From assembly GCF_003439925.1 (NCBI RefSeq), contig NZ_QQRR01000002.1:434001-498000 (forward strand): DNA of 64,000 nucleotides, read 5' to 3'. The notes beneath the pieces were generated by a model. It did no database searches. It worked only from the letters and a program-made list of their open reading frames with translations, and was not told the DNA's origin. This document shows, piece by piece, positions 44,531 through 53,067 of the stretch. This DNA comes from Haloprofundus halophilus (GTDB lineage Archaea; Halobacteriota; Halobacteria; Halobacteriales; Haloferacaceae). The translations under genes and the position numbers were made by a program. Numbering within the stretch: position 1 is the stretch's first letter; every line of letters begins with the position of its first letter.

Positions 44531-46792
44531 TCAGTCGTCGTCCGACCGCGACCCGAACAACCGCTCCCGCAGCGACCGCTTGCTCGGGCGCTCCGCCAAC
44601 AGCACCGAACACTCCACCTCGTCGACGATGTCGTAGACGAGCGACCCGGTCAGCAACCGCGAGAGCAGGCCGCGTTCGGTCGCGCCGATGACGACCATCG
44701 ACATCTCCTCGGAGTGGCGGCCGATAGCGCCCTCGACGTCGCCGGAGGAATCGACGCGAATCTCGGCGTCTCCAAGGTCGCGCTCTTCGGCCCACTCGCG
44801 GAGGAACGTCTCGCCGGCTTCGCGCTCGCCCTCGCCGTCGACGACGTAGAGCAGCGACACGTTCGACCCGCGGTCGAGGAGGATGCGCGCGACCTCGGCG
44901 CTGAGGTCGGAGTCGCCGCCGCCCGCCGTCGGGACCAGTACGTCGGAGGGGTCGAACCCCTCGTCTTTCAGGACGAGGAAGTCGCAGGGGAGGTTCCCGG
45001 CGAGTTCGTCGAACGTTCCCTCGACGCGGCCGGCCGACCAGAACGGCGACCCGCCCCACCCCATCACGACGAGGTCCGCGCGGTGGTCGCGGGCGGCGTC
45101 GAACACCTCTTCGACGGAGCGGTGCGAGACGATGGTCCGCGTCTCGACCGGCGCGCCGAACGTCTCGGCGCTCTCGCGGGCGGCCGCGAGCAACTTCGAC
45201 GACTCGGCGTCTATCTGCTGAATCCGCTCGGCACCGGCCGACAGCGGCACCTGGTCGGGGACGGTGACGACGTGGATGGCCTCGACGGTTCCGCCGCGCG
45301 CCGTCGCCATCAGACTCGCCAACTCGATGAGATGCTTCTCCGTGCGGGGGTTCGCAAGCGGCACCATCACGCGGTAGTCGCCGCCGTCGGGTTGGACGGT
45401 CGTCGCGGCGGAGACGGCGGCGTCGGGCATCGTCTCGGAGCGCGAGAGCACGTACTGGCTGAGCAGTCCCCCCGTCTCGACTTTCCTGCGCGCGTAGACG
45501 AAGTACCAGACGACCGCGGCGACGACGAACACCGCCGAGAGCGCGATCTCGATGTCGTCCATGAACGCGACGAGACCGAGCGACAGCAACGCCCCGGCTA
45601 TCGGCGTCACCGGGTAGAACGGCACGCGGAACTCCGGTTCGTAGTCGATAGCCTCGGACTCGCGGAAGACGATGAGCGCGACGTTCATCAGCGCGTAGAC
45701 GATGAGATGGAGCACGCTCGCCGCCTTCGCCAACACCGCCAACCTCTGTCCGAGCGCCGCGATGAACACGACGATGATGAGGCCCGTGACGAGAATCGAG
45801 CGGTACGGCGTGGCGAACTTCGGGTGTATCTCGTTGAGCCAGTTCGTGACGATCTTCTCGCGACCCATCGCGAAGTTGATGCGCGCTGACGCGAGAATCG
45901 AGGCGTTGGCGCTGGAGGCCGTCGCCAACAGCGCTCCGAGCGTCATCACGGTCGCCGCGACGCCGGCGATACCGCCGGGGAACGCGACCTCGGCGGCCTG
46001 CGCGACCGGCGCATCCCGACTGAGGTCCGGCCACGGGACGACGCCGAGCATCACCGTCACCAGGATGGCGTAGAGCACGGTGACGAGCGCGACGCTACCG
46101 ATGATGGCGATGGGGAGGTTTCGACCGGGGTTTTTGAGTTCCTCGGCGACGGTCGCGATCTTCGCGTACCCCAAGAACGAGACGAACACCAACGCAGTGC
46201 CGGGGAGGATGGCGCCGAAGCCGAACGGGGCGAGGCCGTCCTCGCCCGCGAGCGTCGCGTAGTCGAACGTCGTCCACCCCGCGACGGCGAACGCGCCGAG
46301 AATCGCGAGGAGAAGCAAGACGATGACGGTCTGGATGCCGCCGGTCTCCTTCGCGCCGATGTAGTTGACGCCGACGAAGACGAATCCAGCGAGCAGCGCG
46401 CCCACCTGTATCGGCGAGAGGAAGAGGACCCCGGGCAGGCCGACGAGTTCGGCGAGATACTGACCGAAGCCGATACAGTAGAACGCCGAGGCGAACGCGA
46501 GACCGACCCAGTCGCCGAGACCGGCGATAGAGCCGAACAGCGGGCCGAGCGCGCGGTTGACGTAGTAGTAGCCGCCGCCGGCCTTCGGCATCGCCGTGCC
46601 GAGTTCCGACACGGAGAGGGCGTTGACCATCGCGATGAGCCCGCCGACGACGAACGAGACGACGACGATGGGACCGGCCTCCTGGGCGGCGACGCCCGGC
46701 AGGACGAAGATGCCCGCCCCGATCATCGTCCCGATGCCGATGGTCATCGCCGACAGCAACCCCAGGTCCTTCGCTAACTCCTCGTCAGCCAT
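44531..46792 (-). CDS. APC-family amino acid permease fused to two UspA domains
   Basis: 753 residues. Residues about 1-445 are a 12-helix APC permease beginning LGLLSAMTIGIGTMIGAGIF, with helix-break motif GAGIFVLPGVA and the region MPKAGGGYYYVNRALGPLFG. The C-terminal half contains two universal stress protein folds (about 465-600 and 610-745), the second ending in VVIGATERGLLSRLLTGSLV, the usual ATP-binding glycine motif. Such fusions occur in haloarchaeal amino-acid or cation transporters, with UspA as a regulatory sensor. It lies in reverse orientation downstream of the Lrp-type regulator, likely its regulator. Confidence 0.9.
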   Translation of the reverse strand: MADEELAKDLGLLSAMTIGIGTMIGAGIFVLPGVAAQEAGPIVVVSFVVGGLIAMVNALSVSELGTAMPKAGGGYYYVNRALGPLFGSIAGLGDWVGLAFASAFYCIGFGQYLAELVGLPGVLFLSPIQVGALLAGFVFVGVNYIGAKETGGIQTVIVLLLLAILGAFAVAGWTTFDYATLAGEDGLAPFGFGAILPGTALVFVSFLGYAKIATVAEELKNPGRNLPIAIIGSVALVTVLYAILVTVMLGVVPWPDLSRDAPVAQAAEVAFPGGIAGVAATVMTLGALLATASSANASILASARINFAMGREKIVTNWLNEIHPKFATPYRSILVTGLIIVVFIAALGQRLAVLAKAASVLHLIVYALMNVALIVFRESEAIDYEPEFRVPFYPVTPIAGALLSLGLVAFMDDIEIALSAVFVVAAVVWYFVYARRKVETGGLLSQYVLSRSETMPDAAVSAATTVQPDGGDYRVMVPLANPRTEKHLIELASLMATARGGTVEAIHVVTVPDQVPLSAGAERIQQIDAESSKLLAAARESAETFGAPVETRTIVSHRSVEEVFDAARDHRADLVVMGWGGSPFWSAGRVEGTFDELAGNLPCDFLVLKDEGFDPSDVLVPTAGGGDSDLSAEVARILLDRGSNVSLLYVVDGEGEREAGETFLREWAEERDLGDAEIRVDSSGDVEGAIGRHSEEMSMVVIGATERGLLSRLLTGSLVYDIVDEVECSVLLAERPSKRSLRERLFGSRSDDD

Positions 46793-46930
46793 CGCGTCTC
46801 TCCTTCGGGTGACGACCCGGCGACTCCGCGTTAGTTCCGCCCGTCCCCTCGATTCGAACGCTCATACTGCACCGTTCTGAATGAGGAATCATAATTCAAT
46901 CGACTCACATCTGCTTGATGCAAAATCTAA

Positions 46931-46989
46931 TATATAAATGTCCTACTCTGCAAGTATCTGCACTAGAATTACACACGAACAAAAGTGTG
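46931..46989. promoter_or_regulatory. AT-rich control region between regulator and permease
   Basis: The 279 bp between the permease start and the end of the regulator gene are much less GC-rich than the flanks. They include TATATAA (46931-46937), an imperfect palindrome TGCAAGTATCTGCA (46949-46962) and an inverted repeat CACAC/GTGTG (46972-46976 and 46985-46989). These could be binding sites for the adjacent Lrp-type regulator at the permease promoter; position relative to the start leaves a leader of over 100 nt. Confidence 0.4.
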
Positions 46990-47071
46990 ACTCTCTGCGT
47001 CGCCACTCAGCGAGGTAACGTTTCGAGCAACGAGCGTCTCGGAGCGACGCCGATCGATTCCAGTCTCCGAA

Positions 47072-47824
47072 CTACTCGGTGTTCCGGAGCGCGGCGAGCG
47101 TCTCGTCGGGAACGTCACCGCGGGAAAAGAGCGTCACCTCGTCGCCGGCGCGGAGGACGGTGTCGCCCCGCGGCGTCACGACGGTGTCGCCGCGGTCGAC
47201 GGAGATGACGAGGGTGTTTCCGCTCAAGAGGCCGCGCTCGTCCGCCTCCGAGAGCGTCAACCCGTCGATGGTCGCGCCCTCGCCGATAGTCGCTTCGACG
47301 ATCTCGGAGCCGCCGGTGAGGCTGACGAAGTCCGAGAGCGTTCCCCGGTGTTCGTCGCCTTCGGGTTCGTACGCCGCGTACGGGAGATACGTGTCCGCCT
47401 GCACGAGATCTTCGTCCTCGATCTCGATGCCGAGACTGGAGAGCGCCCGCGCGACTCGTCGGAGGTCGGCGATGTCCTCGCCCACCGCGAGCACGTGGAG
47501 GTTCCGGCGACCGGTCATCAGCTCCCGGACGTGGACGACGCCCGGGACGGTTCGGACCCTCGCGGCGATGGACTCCCGCTCGGCGACGGGGGCGTTACAG
47601 AGATAGAGGTTCGTCAGCCGTCCGTCGGCCCGCTCGAAGTCGACGTGCGCGTGGTACCCTTTGATGATGCCCGCGTCCTCCAACCGGGCGATTCGGTTGC
47701 GAATCGTCCCCGCGGAGACGCCCAGTCCCTCGGCGATTGCGGGCGCGGAGGTGTTACGTGCGTCCGCCATCAGCGCGTGGATGACTCGGCGGTCGACCTC
47801 GTCAAGTTGGAACTCTCCCTCCAT
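47072..47824 (-). CDS. Lrp/AsnC-type regulator fused to a TrkA_C domain
   Basis: 250 residues from ATG 47824. Residues about 5-60 are the AsnC winged helix (LDEVDRRVIHALMADARNTS, then GVSAGTIRNRIARLEDAGII). An effector-type alpha/beta domain follows (about 65-145), containing VRELMTGRRNLHVLAVGEDI. The C-terminal 85 residues are a TrkA_C (RCK_C) fold with VEATIGEGATIDGLTLSEAD and GDTVLRAGDEVTLFSRGD. TrkA_C domains bind small ligands such as cyclic dinucleotides or cations. It follows deoC by 2 bp on the same strand and stands before the permease gene, a likely target. Confidence 0.87.
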   Translation of the reverse strand: MEGEFQLDEVDRRVIHALMADARNTSAPAIAEGLGVSAGTIRNRIARLEDAGIIKGYHAHVDFERADGRLTNLYLCNAPVAERESIAARVRTVPGVVHVRELMTGRRNLHVLAVGEDIADLRRVARALSSLGIEIEDEDLVQADTYLPYAAYEPEGDEHRGTLSDFVSLTGGSEIVEATIGEGATIDGLTLSEADERGLLSGNTLVISVDRGDTVVTPRGDTVLRAGDEVTLFSRGDVPDETLAALRNTE

Positions 47825-47826
47825 TC

Positions 47827-48462
47827 TCACTCCGGTGCGCCGTCGAGAATCGCCGTACCGCTCGATGCACCGATGCGCTCGGCTCCGGCTTCGAACATCG
47901 CCATCGCCTCGTCGTAACTGCCGACCCCGCCGCTGGCCTTCACCGGCAGGTACTCGGCCATCAGTTCGACGTCCTCGACCGTCGCGCCGCCCTCGGCGAA
48001 CCCGGTCGAGGTCTTCACGAACGCGGCGTCCGCCTCCTTCGCCGTCTCGCAGGCGCGGTGTTTCTCCTCGTCGGTCAGAAGCGCCGTCTCGATGATGACC
48101 TTCACCGGTATCGGCACCGCGGCGACGACTTCGGCGACGTCGGCTTCGACGGCGTCGTCGTCGCCCGCTTTCAAGCGGCCGACGTTGATTACCATGTCCA
48201 ACTCGTCGGCCCCCTGCTCCCAGGCGTCGACGGCCTCGACGCGTTTCGTCTCCGTCGAGTGCTGCCCGTGCGGGAAGCCGACGACCGTCGCCAGCGTCAC
48301 GTCCGGGGCGTACTCGGCGGCCTCGGCGACGTAGCAGGGCGGGATGCAGACGTTCATCCCGTACTCGGCGGCCTCGTCGAGAACGCGCTCGACGTCGTCG
48401 AGCCTCGTCTCCGGGCCGAGAACGGTGTGGTCGATGCGGGCGGCGAGTTCGCTGCGCTCCAT
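47827..48462 (-). CDS. deoC: Deoxyribose-phosphate aldolase
   Basis: 211 residues. DeoC barrel signatures are [71 protein letters not shown], and the Schiff-base lysine in [17 protein letters not shown], followed by [16 protein letters not shown]. It splits 2-deoxyribose 5-phosphate to acetaldehyde and glyceraldehyde 3-phosphate in deoxynucleoside catabolism. All catalytic residues are present. The stop is 2 bp from the start of the Lrp-TrkA_C regulator, so the two are one transcript. Confidence 0.95.
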   Translation of the reverse strand: MERSELAARIDHTVLGPETRLDDVERVLDEAAEYGMNVCIPPCYVAEAAEYAPDVTLATVVGFPHGQHSTETKRVEAVDAWEQGADELDMVINVGRLKAGDDDAVEADVAEVVAAVPIPVKVIIETALLTDEEKHRACETAKEADAAFVKTSTGFAEGGATVEDVELMAEYLPVKASGGVGSYDEAMAMFEAGAERIGASSGTAILDGAPE

Positions 48463-48588
48463 GGCCGTCCCACGACGGCGGGCGTTAAAATCCCGCCGGA
48501 GACCGGCGCGCAGTCGTCGAAGCCCACCCCCCGGCGCGGCCGTCTGCGTTCGGTAAGGCTTTCACGGCGGCCCCACACTCCTCGCCCC

Positions 48589-49395
48589 ATGCAGGTGTTG
48601 CCCGAGGGGTTCGCGCTGCCGCCGCTGCCGTACCTCCTCGCGCTCGTCGTCGGTCTCGCCGCTGTCGGCTACGCGCTGTACCGCCGCCGACCCGCGTTCA
48701 CCGACCGCCACGTGCTCGCGCTCGCTCCGTGGATGGTCACCGGGTCGGCGCTCCACGTCGCCTACGCGCTCGGGGTTCTTCCGCCCGTAACCGAACCGCT
48801 GATGGGGACGCCCTCCGTCTACCTCTCGGTCGCCGTCGTCGCCGGCGGCGTCTGGGTCGTCGCCGACGCGGCCGACGTAGCAGTCCCCACGACGCTGGCC
48901 GCGTCGGGAGTCGTCGCCGCGGTTCCGGCAGTGGGGCTACCCGTCGCGGCGGCGCTCTCGTCGGGGTCGTTTCAGCCCTTCTGGTCGATTGTCGCGCTCG
49001 CGGTCTCGCTCGCCCTCGGTGCAGCCGTGTGGTTCGGACTGAAAACCGTCCGGCCGGAGACGGCCGTCACTCGGTGGGCCGGCGCGCTCGCGGTGTTCGG
49101 CCACACGCTCGACGGCGTCTCGACGGCCGTCGGCCTCGACGTGCTCTCGTTCGGCGAGCGGACGCCGCTGTCGCGGCTCATCTTCGAGTTCGCCGCCGAG
49201 TTGCCGACCGCCGAGCTCATCGGCTCGGGGTGGCTGTTCGTCGTCGTCAAACTCCTCCTGGCCGGCGTCGTCGTCTCGCTCATGGCCGACTACGTCCGCG
49301 ACGAACCCGGCGAGGGCTTTCTGCTCCTGACGCTCGTCGCGGCCGTCGGTCTCGGGCCAGGGGTCCACAACCTCGTCCTCTTCGCCGTCGCCTGA
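48589..49395 (+). CDS. DUF63 family membrane protein
   Basis: 268 residues from ATG 48589. Seven to eight hydrophobic helices make up nearly the whole protein. DUF63 landmarks are LAPWMVTGSALHVAYALGVL, FGHTLDGVSTAVGLDVL and VGLGPGVHNLVLFAVA at the end. This archaea-specific family has no settled function. The longer frame upstream is the antisense of deoC and should be ignored. It is followed 90 bp later by the PfkB kinase gene in the same orientation. Confidence 0.87.
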   Translation: MQVLPEGFALPPLPYLLALVVGLAAVGYALYRRRPAFTDRHVLALAPWMVTGSALHVAYALGVLPPVTEPLMGTPSVYLSVAVVAGGVWVVADAADVAVPTTLAASGVVAAVPAVGLPVAAALSSGSFQPFWSIVALAVSLALGAAVWFGLKTVRPETAVTRWAGALAVFGHTLDGVSTAVGLDVLSFGERTPLSRLIFEFAAELPTAELIGSGWLFVVVKLLLAGVVVSLMADYVRDEPGEGFLLLTLVAAVGLGPGVHNLVLFAVA

Positions 49396-49487
49396 CCCGT
49401 CGACTTCTCGTCGTCTTCGCCCACTTCTGTCGCCGACGGACGACCGCGTCGGGTGGCTTTTTCTCGCCGCCGACCGAGAGTCGTCTC

Positions 49488-50351
49488 ATGCCCCGCGTCA
49501 TCTGCGCCGGTCACGTCAACTGGGACGTGACGCTCCGCGTCGACCAGCTCCCCGAACCGGACGGCGAAGCGGCTATCGAGGCACAGTCCGGCGCGGGCGG
49601 CGGCAGCGCCGCGAACGTCGCCGGCGGCCTCGCCGGTCTGGGCGTGGCGACCGACATCTTCGGGAGCGTCGGCGACGACGGCCACGGAGCGGAGGTCGAG
49701 GCGGAGCTCGCCGACGCGGGCGTCGACTGCGAGACGCTGGTGCGAACCGAGGGGCCGACCGCGGTGAAGTATCTCGTCGTCGCCGCCGACGGTCGAGTGA
49801 TGGTGCTCGGCCGCGACGGAGTCAACGAGGCGTTTTCGGCGACTGACCTCGCGCCGGAGCGACTCGCCGCGGCCGACCACCTCCACCTGACGAGCCACGA
49901 CCCCGAGACGGCCGCGACGCTGGTCGACCGAGCCCACTCGGTCGGCGTGCCGGTCAGTTTCGACCCGGGCCGACGCGTCGGCGACCGCGGCTTCGAGGGC
50001 GCGCTCGACGGAGCCGACATCGTGTTCCTCAACGACCGCGAGGCGGCGGCGGCGCTCGACGCCGACCTCTCGCCGAACGGTCGGACGCTCGTGTTGAAAC
50101 ACGGTCCGCGCGGCGCGGAGGTTCGCACCCCGACGGAGACGTACACCCATCCGGGGTTCGCCGTCGACACCGTCGATACGACCGGCGCGGGCGATGCGTT
50201 CGCCGCCGGCTTTCTGGCGAGCCGCCTCGACGGCGACGGCTACGACCGAGCGCTCGCCGTCGCCAACGCCTGCGGCGCGCTCGCCGCCTCGTCGTCGGGC
50301 GCGCGCACGGCGCTCGACTGGGGGACGGTCGGCCGACTGCTCGACGACTGA
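49488..50351 (+). CDS. PfkB family carbohydrate/nucleoside kinase
   Basis: 287 residues from ATG 49488. The PfkB signature 1 is in SGAGGGSAANVAGGLAGLGV and signature 2, with the catalytic aspartate, in VDTVDTTGAGDAFAAGFLA. The N-terminus VICAGHVNWDVTLRVDQLPE is the usual substrate-binding strand. Substrates in the family include ribose, deoxyribose, nucleosides and sugar acids; proximity to deoC and uridine phosphorylase suggests a nucleoside or (deoxy)ribose kinase. It is full length with both motifs intact. Confidence 0.88.
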   Translation: MPRVICAGHVNWDVTLRVDQLPEPDGEAAIEAQSGAGGGSAANVAGGLAGLGVATDIFGSVGDDGHGAEVEAELADAGVDCETLVRTEGPTAVKYLVVAADGRVMVLGRDGVNEAFSATDLAPERLAAADHLHLTSHDPETAATLVDRAHSVGVPVSFDPGRRVGDRGFEGALDGADIVFLNDREAAAALDADLSPNGRTLVLKHGPRGAEVRTPTETYTHPGFAVDTVDTTGAGDAFAAGFLASRLDGDGYDRALAVANACGALAASSSGARTALDWGTVGRLLDD

Positions 50352-50427
50352 GACGCCGTCGAACACCTGTCAGACGCGTCGATAGTCTCCCGCACGTTTA
50401 TACGACTGCACGGACTTTTCCGGGGTA

Positions 50428-50940
50428 ATGTTCGTCGACATCGCCCTCGACACGGCGGCGGCGCAGAGCGCCGCGTCGCTGGTTCGCCTCGTGCTGGGTG
50501 CGCTGGCGGGTTTCGTCGCGGCCGTCGTCATGGGTGTGCCGATGGGTCGACAGGAGGGCGGCTTTACGCCCGCCTACGTCGCCGCCTCGGTGCTGCGTCG
50601 AACGACGCCCGACGAGGTGAGTCTCCGCGACGCGACCGTCGTCCACCACGGCGCGGGGATGCTCGCGGGCGTGCTCTACGCGTTCGCGTTGATAGTCGGC
50701 GAGTCGGTCGTCCCTCCCGTGTGGTCGCTCGGCGGCGTCGACCTCCTCTCGCATCTGGTCGCCGTGGGCGTCGTCGTCGGGTTCATCTACGGCCTCTTCG
50801 CGCACGTCGTCCTCCCGCGAGCGGGCGGTCGCATCTACGAGGAGCAGTCGACGGCGGTTCGCGGCCAGTGGCTCCGCTCCTCGCTCGTCTTCGGCGCGGC
50901 GCTGGCCGTCGTCGCGCCGTTTCTACAGGCGTTCGCGTGA
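50428..50940 (+). CDS. Four-helix membrane protein, unknown function
   Basis: 170 residues with hydrophobic helices at about 14-38, 72-92, 106-128 and 148-168. Conserved-looking features include MGVPMGRQEGGFTPAYVAAS and HHGAGMLAGVLYAFALIVGE, with two adjacent histidines next to a helix. No known transporter or enzyme family is recognised. It starts at ATG 50428, 25 nt after a TTTATACG element near 50397-50404 that would serve as TATA box, indicating a leaderless transcript. It converges with the nucleoside-deoxyribosyltransferase-like gene. Confidence 0.72.
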   Translation: MFVDIALDTAAAQSAASLVRLVLGALAGFVAAVVMGVPMGRQEGGFTPAYVAASVLRRTTPDEVSLRDATVVHHGAGMLAGVLYAFALIVGESVVPPVWSLGGVDLLSHLVAVGVVVGFIYGLFAHVVLPRAGGRIYEEQSTAVRGQWLRSSLVFGAALAVVAPFLQAFA

Positions 50941-50986
50941 CGCTCGCCTCTCGACGCTCGCCTCCGAATGTCCGCCCCCCCGACGC

Positions 50987-51508
50987 TCACTCCTCGGGCG
51001 GGAACGGCAGCCCTCCGTCGCCCTCCCGGCGCATCACGTCGCGGGCGAACAGTCGAATCCCGTCGACGAGGTCCGCCTCGTCGTCGTACGACCGGACCGT
51101 CGCGTCCCACCGGTCGGCGACGGCGCGAATCATCGCGCTTCTGACGCCCGCCTCGTGGACGAACAGCACCCGCTCGCGCGCGTGGTCGGACATGTCCTCT
51201 AACACCGCCCCGACTTCGATACCGACACCGAGATTCTGCCCGTCGCCGGGAACGACGAAGACGACGGCGTTGCTCGCGCGGGCGAACCGAAGCGACTGCG
51301 TCCCGGCGTCCATCTCGTCCAAGTCGATGCCGACGTCGGTGGCGAGGAACGCGTTGAATCCGACGTCCCGCAGGTCGTCGCGCAGCAGTTCGAGGAAGGC
51401 GAACATCTCGGCGTTCTCCCCGCGGTGAGCCTTGTACGGGCCCATGATGTAGACGAGGAACCGTCGATATTTCGTCGGCGGGAGGGTGTCGAGGAGGCGG
51501 TCGCGCAT
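50987..51508 (-). CDS. Nucleoside-2-deoxyribosyltransferase-like protein (DUF7509-type)
   Basis: 173 residues. The strand-loop YIMGPYKAHRGE near residue 20 and the later NAVVFVVPGDGQNLGVGIEVGAVLEDM resemble the GPY and (D)GTxxEIG segments of nucleoside 2-deoxyribosyltransferase-like/TIR-like folds, in which the glutamate is catalytic; here it would be the Glu of GIEVG. Haloarchaeal relatives are only numbered as a domain of unknown function. The position near deoC, a PfkB kinase and uridine phosphorylase makes a nucleoside or NAD-related substrate plausible. The assignment is inferred from motif layout only. Confidence 0.6.
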   Translation of the reverse strand: MRDRLLDTLPPTKYRRFLVYIMGPYKAHRGENAEMFAFLELLRDDLRDVGFNAFLATDVGIDLDEMDAGTQSLRFARASNAVVFVVPGDGQNLGVGIEVGAVLEDMSDHARERVLFVHEAGVRSAMIRAVADRWDATVRSYDDEADLVDGIRLFARDVMRREGDGGLPFPPEE

Positions 51509-51622
51509 CGTTGACGGCGATTCTCGGGGATAGGGTATAAAAATAGCGGCTGTTTCAGGAGACGTTGACTCAAGAAGTGTTATGTGTCACTAAGCGCTAC
51601 GTAGAGACAGTAAGTGGTCGCC

Positions 51623-51994
51623 ATGTCCAAAGCCGAACTCCCCAACATCCCCGAACTCCCCGAGGACGGCGTCCTCACGCTGAGCGAGTACCTCGCCATG
51701 CAACGCGCCATCGGCGAGGAGACGCGCTACCGCGTGCTCGCCGAACTGCTCCGCGAGGGCGAGCTGAGCGCGAGCGAACTGTCGGAGAAACTCGACAGCC
51801 CCTCCAATCGCCTCCACTACCACCTCGACAAACTCGTCGACGTGGGGCTGGTGGCGAACCGGAAGCGCCGCGAGCGCGGAACGGACGGCCTCTACTCGTA
51901 CTACGTGGTGACGGCGCTCGGCGAGGCCATCATGACCCACGGCGTGAGCGAACTCATCGCCGAGGAACGCGAACTGCTGCAGCGGTACGCCTGA
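51623..51994 (+). CDS. ArsR-type winged-helix regulator
   Basis: 123 residues from ATG 51623. The winged helix covers most of the protein: YLAMQRAIGEETRYRVLAEL, then GELSASELSEKLDSPSNRLH and YHLDKLVDVGLVANRKRRE. There is no added ligand or metal domain. The gene begins 60 bp before the uridine phosphorylase gene in the same orientation and may control it. An in-frame GTG 9 bp upstream is less likely. A TTTTT run shortly after the stop (near 52025) lies directly before the phosphorylase promoter. Confidence 0.85.
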   Translation: MSKAELPNIPELPEDGVLTLSEYLAMQRAIGEETRYRVLAELLREGELSASELSEKLDSPSNRLHYHLDKLVDVGLVANRKRRERGTDGLYSYYVVTALGEAIMTHGVSELIAEERELLQRYA

Positions 51995-52054
51995 GTTCGG
52001 GCGGGCGACACCGGAGACCAATCAGTTTTTCCCGATTACCCGTGACCCTCGGAT

Positions 52055-52786
52055 ATGGCAAAACAGCCGCACCTGCTCGTCGAGGAGGGAGACGTACACG
52101 ACATCGCGCTCGTCCCCGGTGACCCGGGCCGCGTCGACCGAATCGCGAAGCAGTGCGAGAACGTCGAAGAGGTCTCGCAGAACCGCGAGTACAAGATCGT
52201 CAACGCCGAGTACGACGGCGTCCCCCTGACAATTTGTTCGACCGGTATCGGCTGTCCCTCCGCCGCCATCGCCGTCGAGGAACTGTCGCGCGTCGGCGTC
52301 GACACCGTGATTCGCGTCGGCACCATCGGCGCGCTACAGGAGGACATCGAAATCGGCGACATGATAGTCGCGACGGGCGCGGCCAAAGAGGAAGGAACCT
52401 CGAAACGCTACGAGTCGGCGGTGTACCCGGCGGTGCCCGACTACGAGATTCTGACGGCGCTCGTCGACTCGGCCGAGGCGAACGGCGAGGACGTCCACGT
52501 CGGTCCCATCGTCTCCGACGACGCGTTCTACAACGAGTCCGACGAGTACGTCGAAGAGTGGAACGCGGCGAACCTCCTCGCTATCGAGATGGAGGCGGCC
52601 ACCGTCTTTTCGCTCGCGCGCCGCAAGGGGATGCGCGCCGGCGCGATCTGCACCGTCGACGGCAACCTCGTGAAGGGCACGCAGAAGGGCGCGGACTCCG
52701 ACGAGGAACTCCCCGAGAAGGCGAAGAACAACGTCGAACGGGCCATCGGTCTCACGCTCGACGCAGTCGTCTCGCTGTACACGTGA
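52055..52786 (+). CDS. udp: Uridine phosphorylase / nucleoside phosphorylase
   Basis: 243 residues. NP-I family landmarks: ALVPGDPGRVDRIAKQ at the N-terminus (phosphate-binding Gly/Arg), VIRVGTIGALQEDIEIGDMI, and LLAIEMEAATVFSLARRKGM, where the Glu-Met-Glu stretch contacts the ribose. A C-terminal ICTVDGNLVKGTQ region completes the active site. It cleaves uridine or related nucleosides with phosphate to ribose 1-phosphate and base. In this neighbourhood the products would feed PfkB and DeoC reactions. Confidence 0.93.
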   Translation: MAKQPHLLVEEGDVHDIALVPGDPGRVDRIAKQCENVEEVSQNREYKIVNAEYDGVPLTICSTGIGCPSAAIAVEELSRVGVDTVIRVGTIGALQEDIEIGDMIVATGAAKEEGTSKRYESAVYPAVPDYEILTALVDSAEANGEDVHVGPIVSDDAFYNESDEYVEEWNAANLLAIEMEAATVFSLARRKGMRAGAICTVDGNLVKGTQKGADSDEELPEKAKNNVERAIGLTLDAVVSLYT

Positions 52787-52865
52787 CTGTCGATCCGCAC
52801 GACTTCGAATCGCTCCCCGAAACGACGGTGGCCGACGCCTGAGGACGCTCGGTCCGTCGAGTCTG

Positions 52866-53067
52866 TCGCTGTCAGGGTTCGACTGAGTCTTCGCTGTCAG
52901 GGTTCGACTGAGTCTTCGCTGTCAGGATTCAACCGAGCCTGTCGCTGTCAGGGTTCAACCGAGCCTGTCGCTGTCAGGGTTCAACCGAGCCTGTCGCTGT
53001 CAGGGTTCAACCGAGCCTGTCGCTGTCAGGGTTCAACCGAGCCTGTCGTTGTCAGGGTTCGACCGAG
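52866..53067. repeat. Tandem 25-26 bp repeats re-encoding the K+ channel C-terminus and stop
   Basis: Seven tandem units start at 52866, 52891 (25 bp each), 52916, 52942, 52968, 52994 and 53020 (26 bp each), followed by a diverged eighth that runs into the 3' end of the K+ channel gene (stop at 53052-53054). Each begins TCGCTGTCAGG on the plus strand. Read on the minus strand each unit encodes Ser-Val-Glu-Pro (Ser in unit 3) and TGA, identical to the channel's last residues, using TCG or TCA and GTC or GTT codons. No spacer sequences occur, so this is not CRISPR. Confidence 0.93.

Noticed and set aside
41928-46034. A 1368-residue minus-strand open frame running from the tRNA methylthiotransferase gene upstream
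   Set aside because: Only the part from 43178 down matches a protein family. The rest is antisense to the propeller lipoprotein and overlaps the permease gene out of frame; it stays open because stop codons are rare in antisense GC-rich DNA. Its Arg-rich composition is unlike halophile protein.
52930-53040. GGTTCAACC-like T-arm motifs suggesting tRNA genes in the repeat array
   Set aside because: No acceptor or anticodon stem can be drawn around them, and the motif recurs every 26 bp as part of the tandem repeat.
52866-53067. Possible CRISPR array
   Set aside because: The repeats are directly abutting with no spacers of unique sequence, and no cas genes are near.
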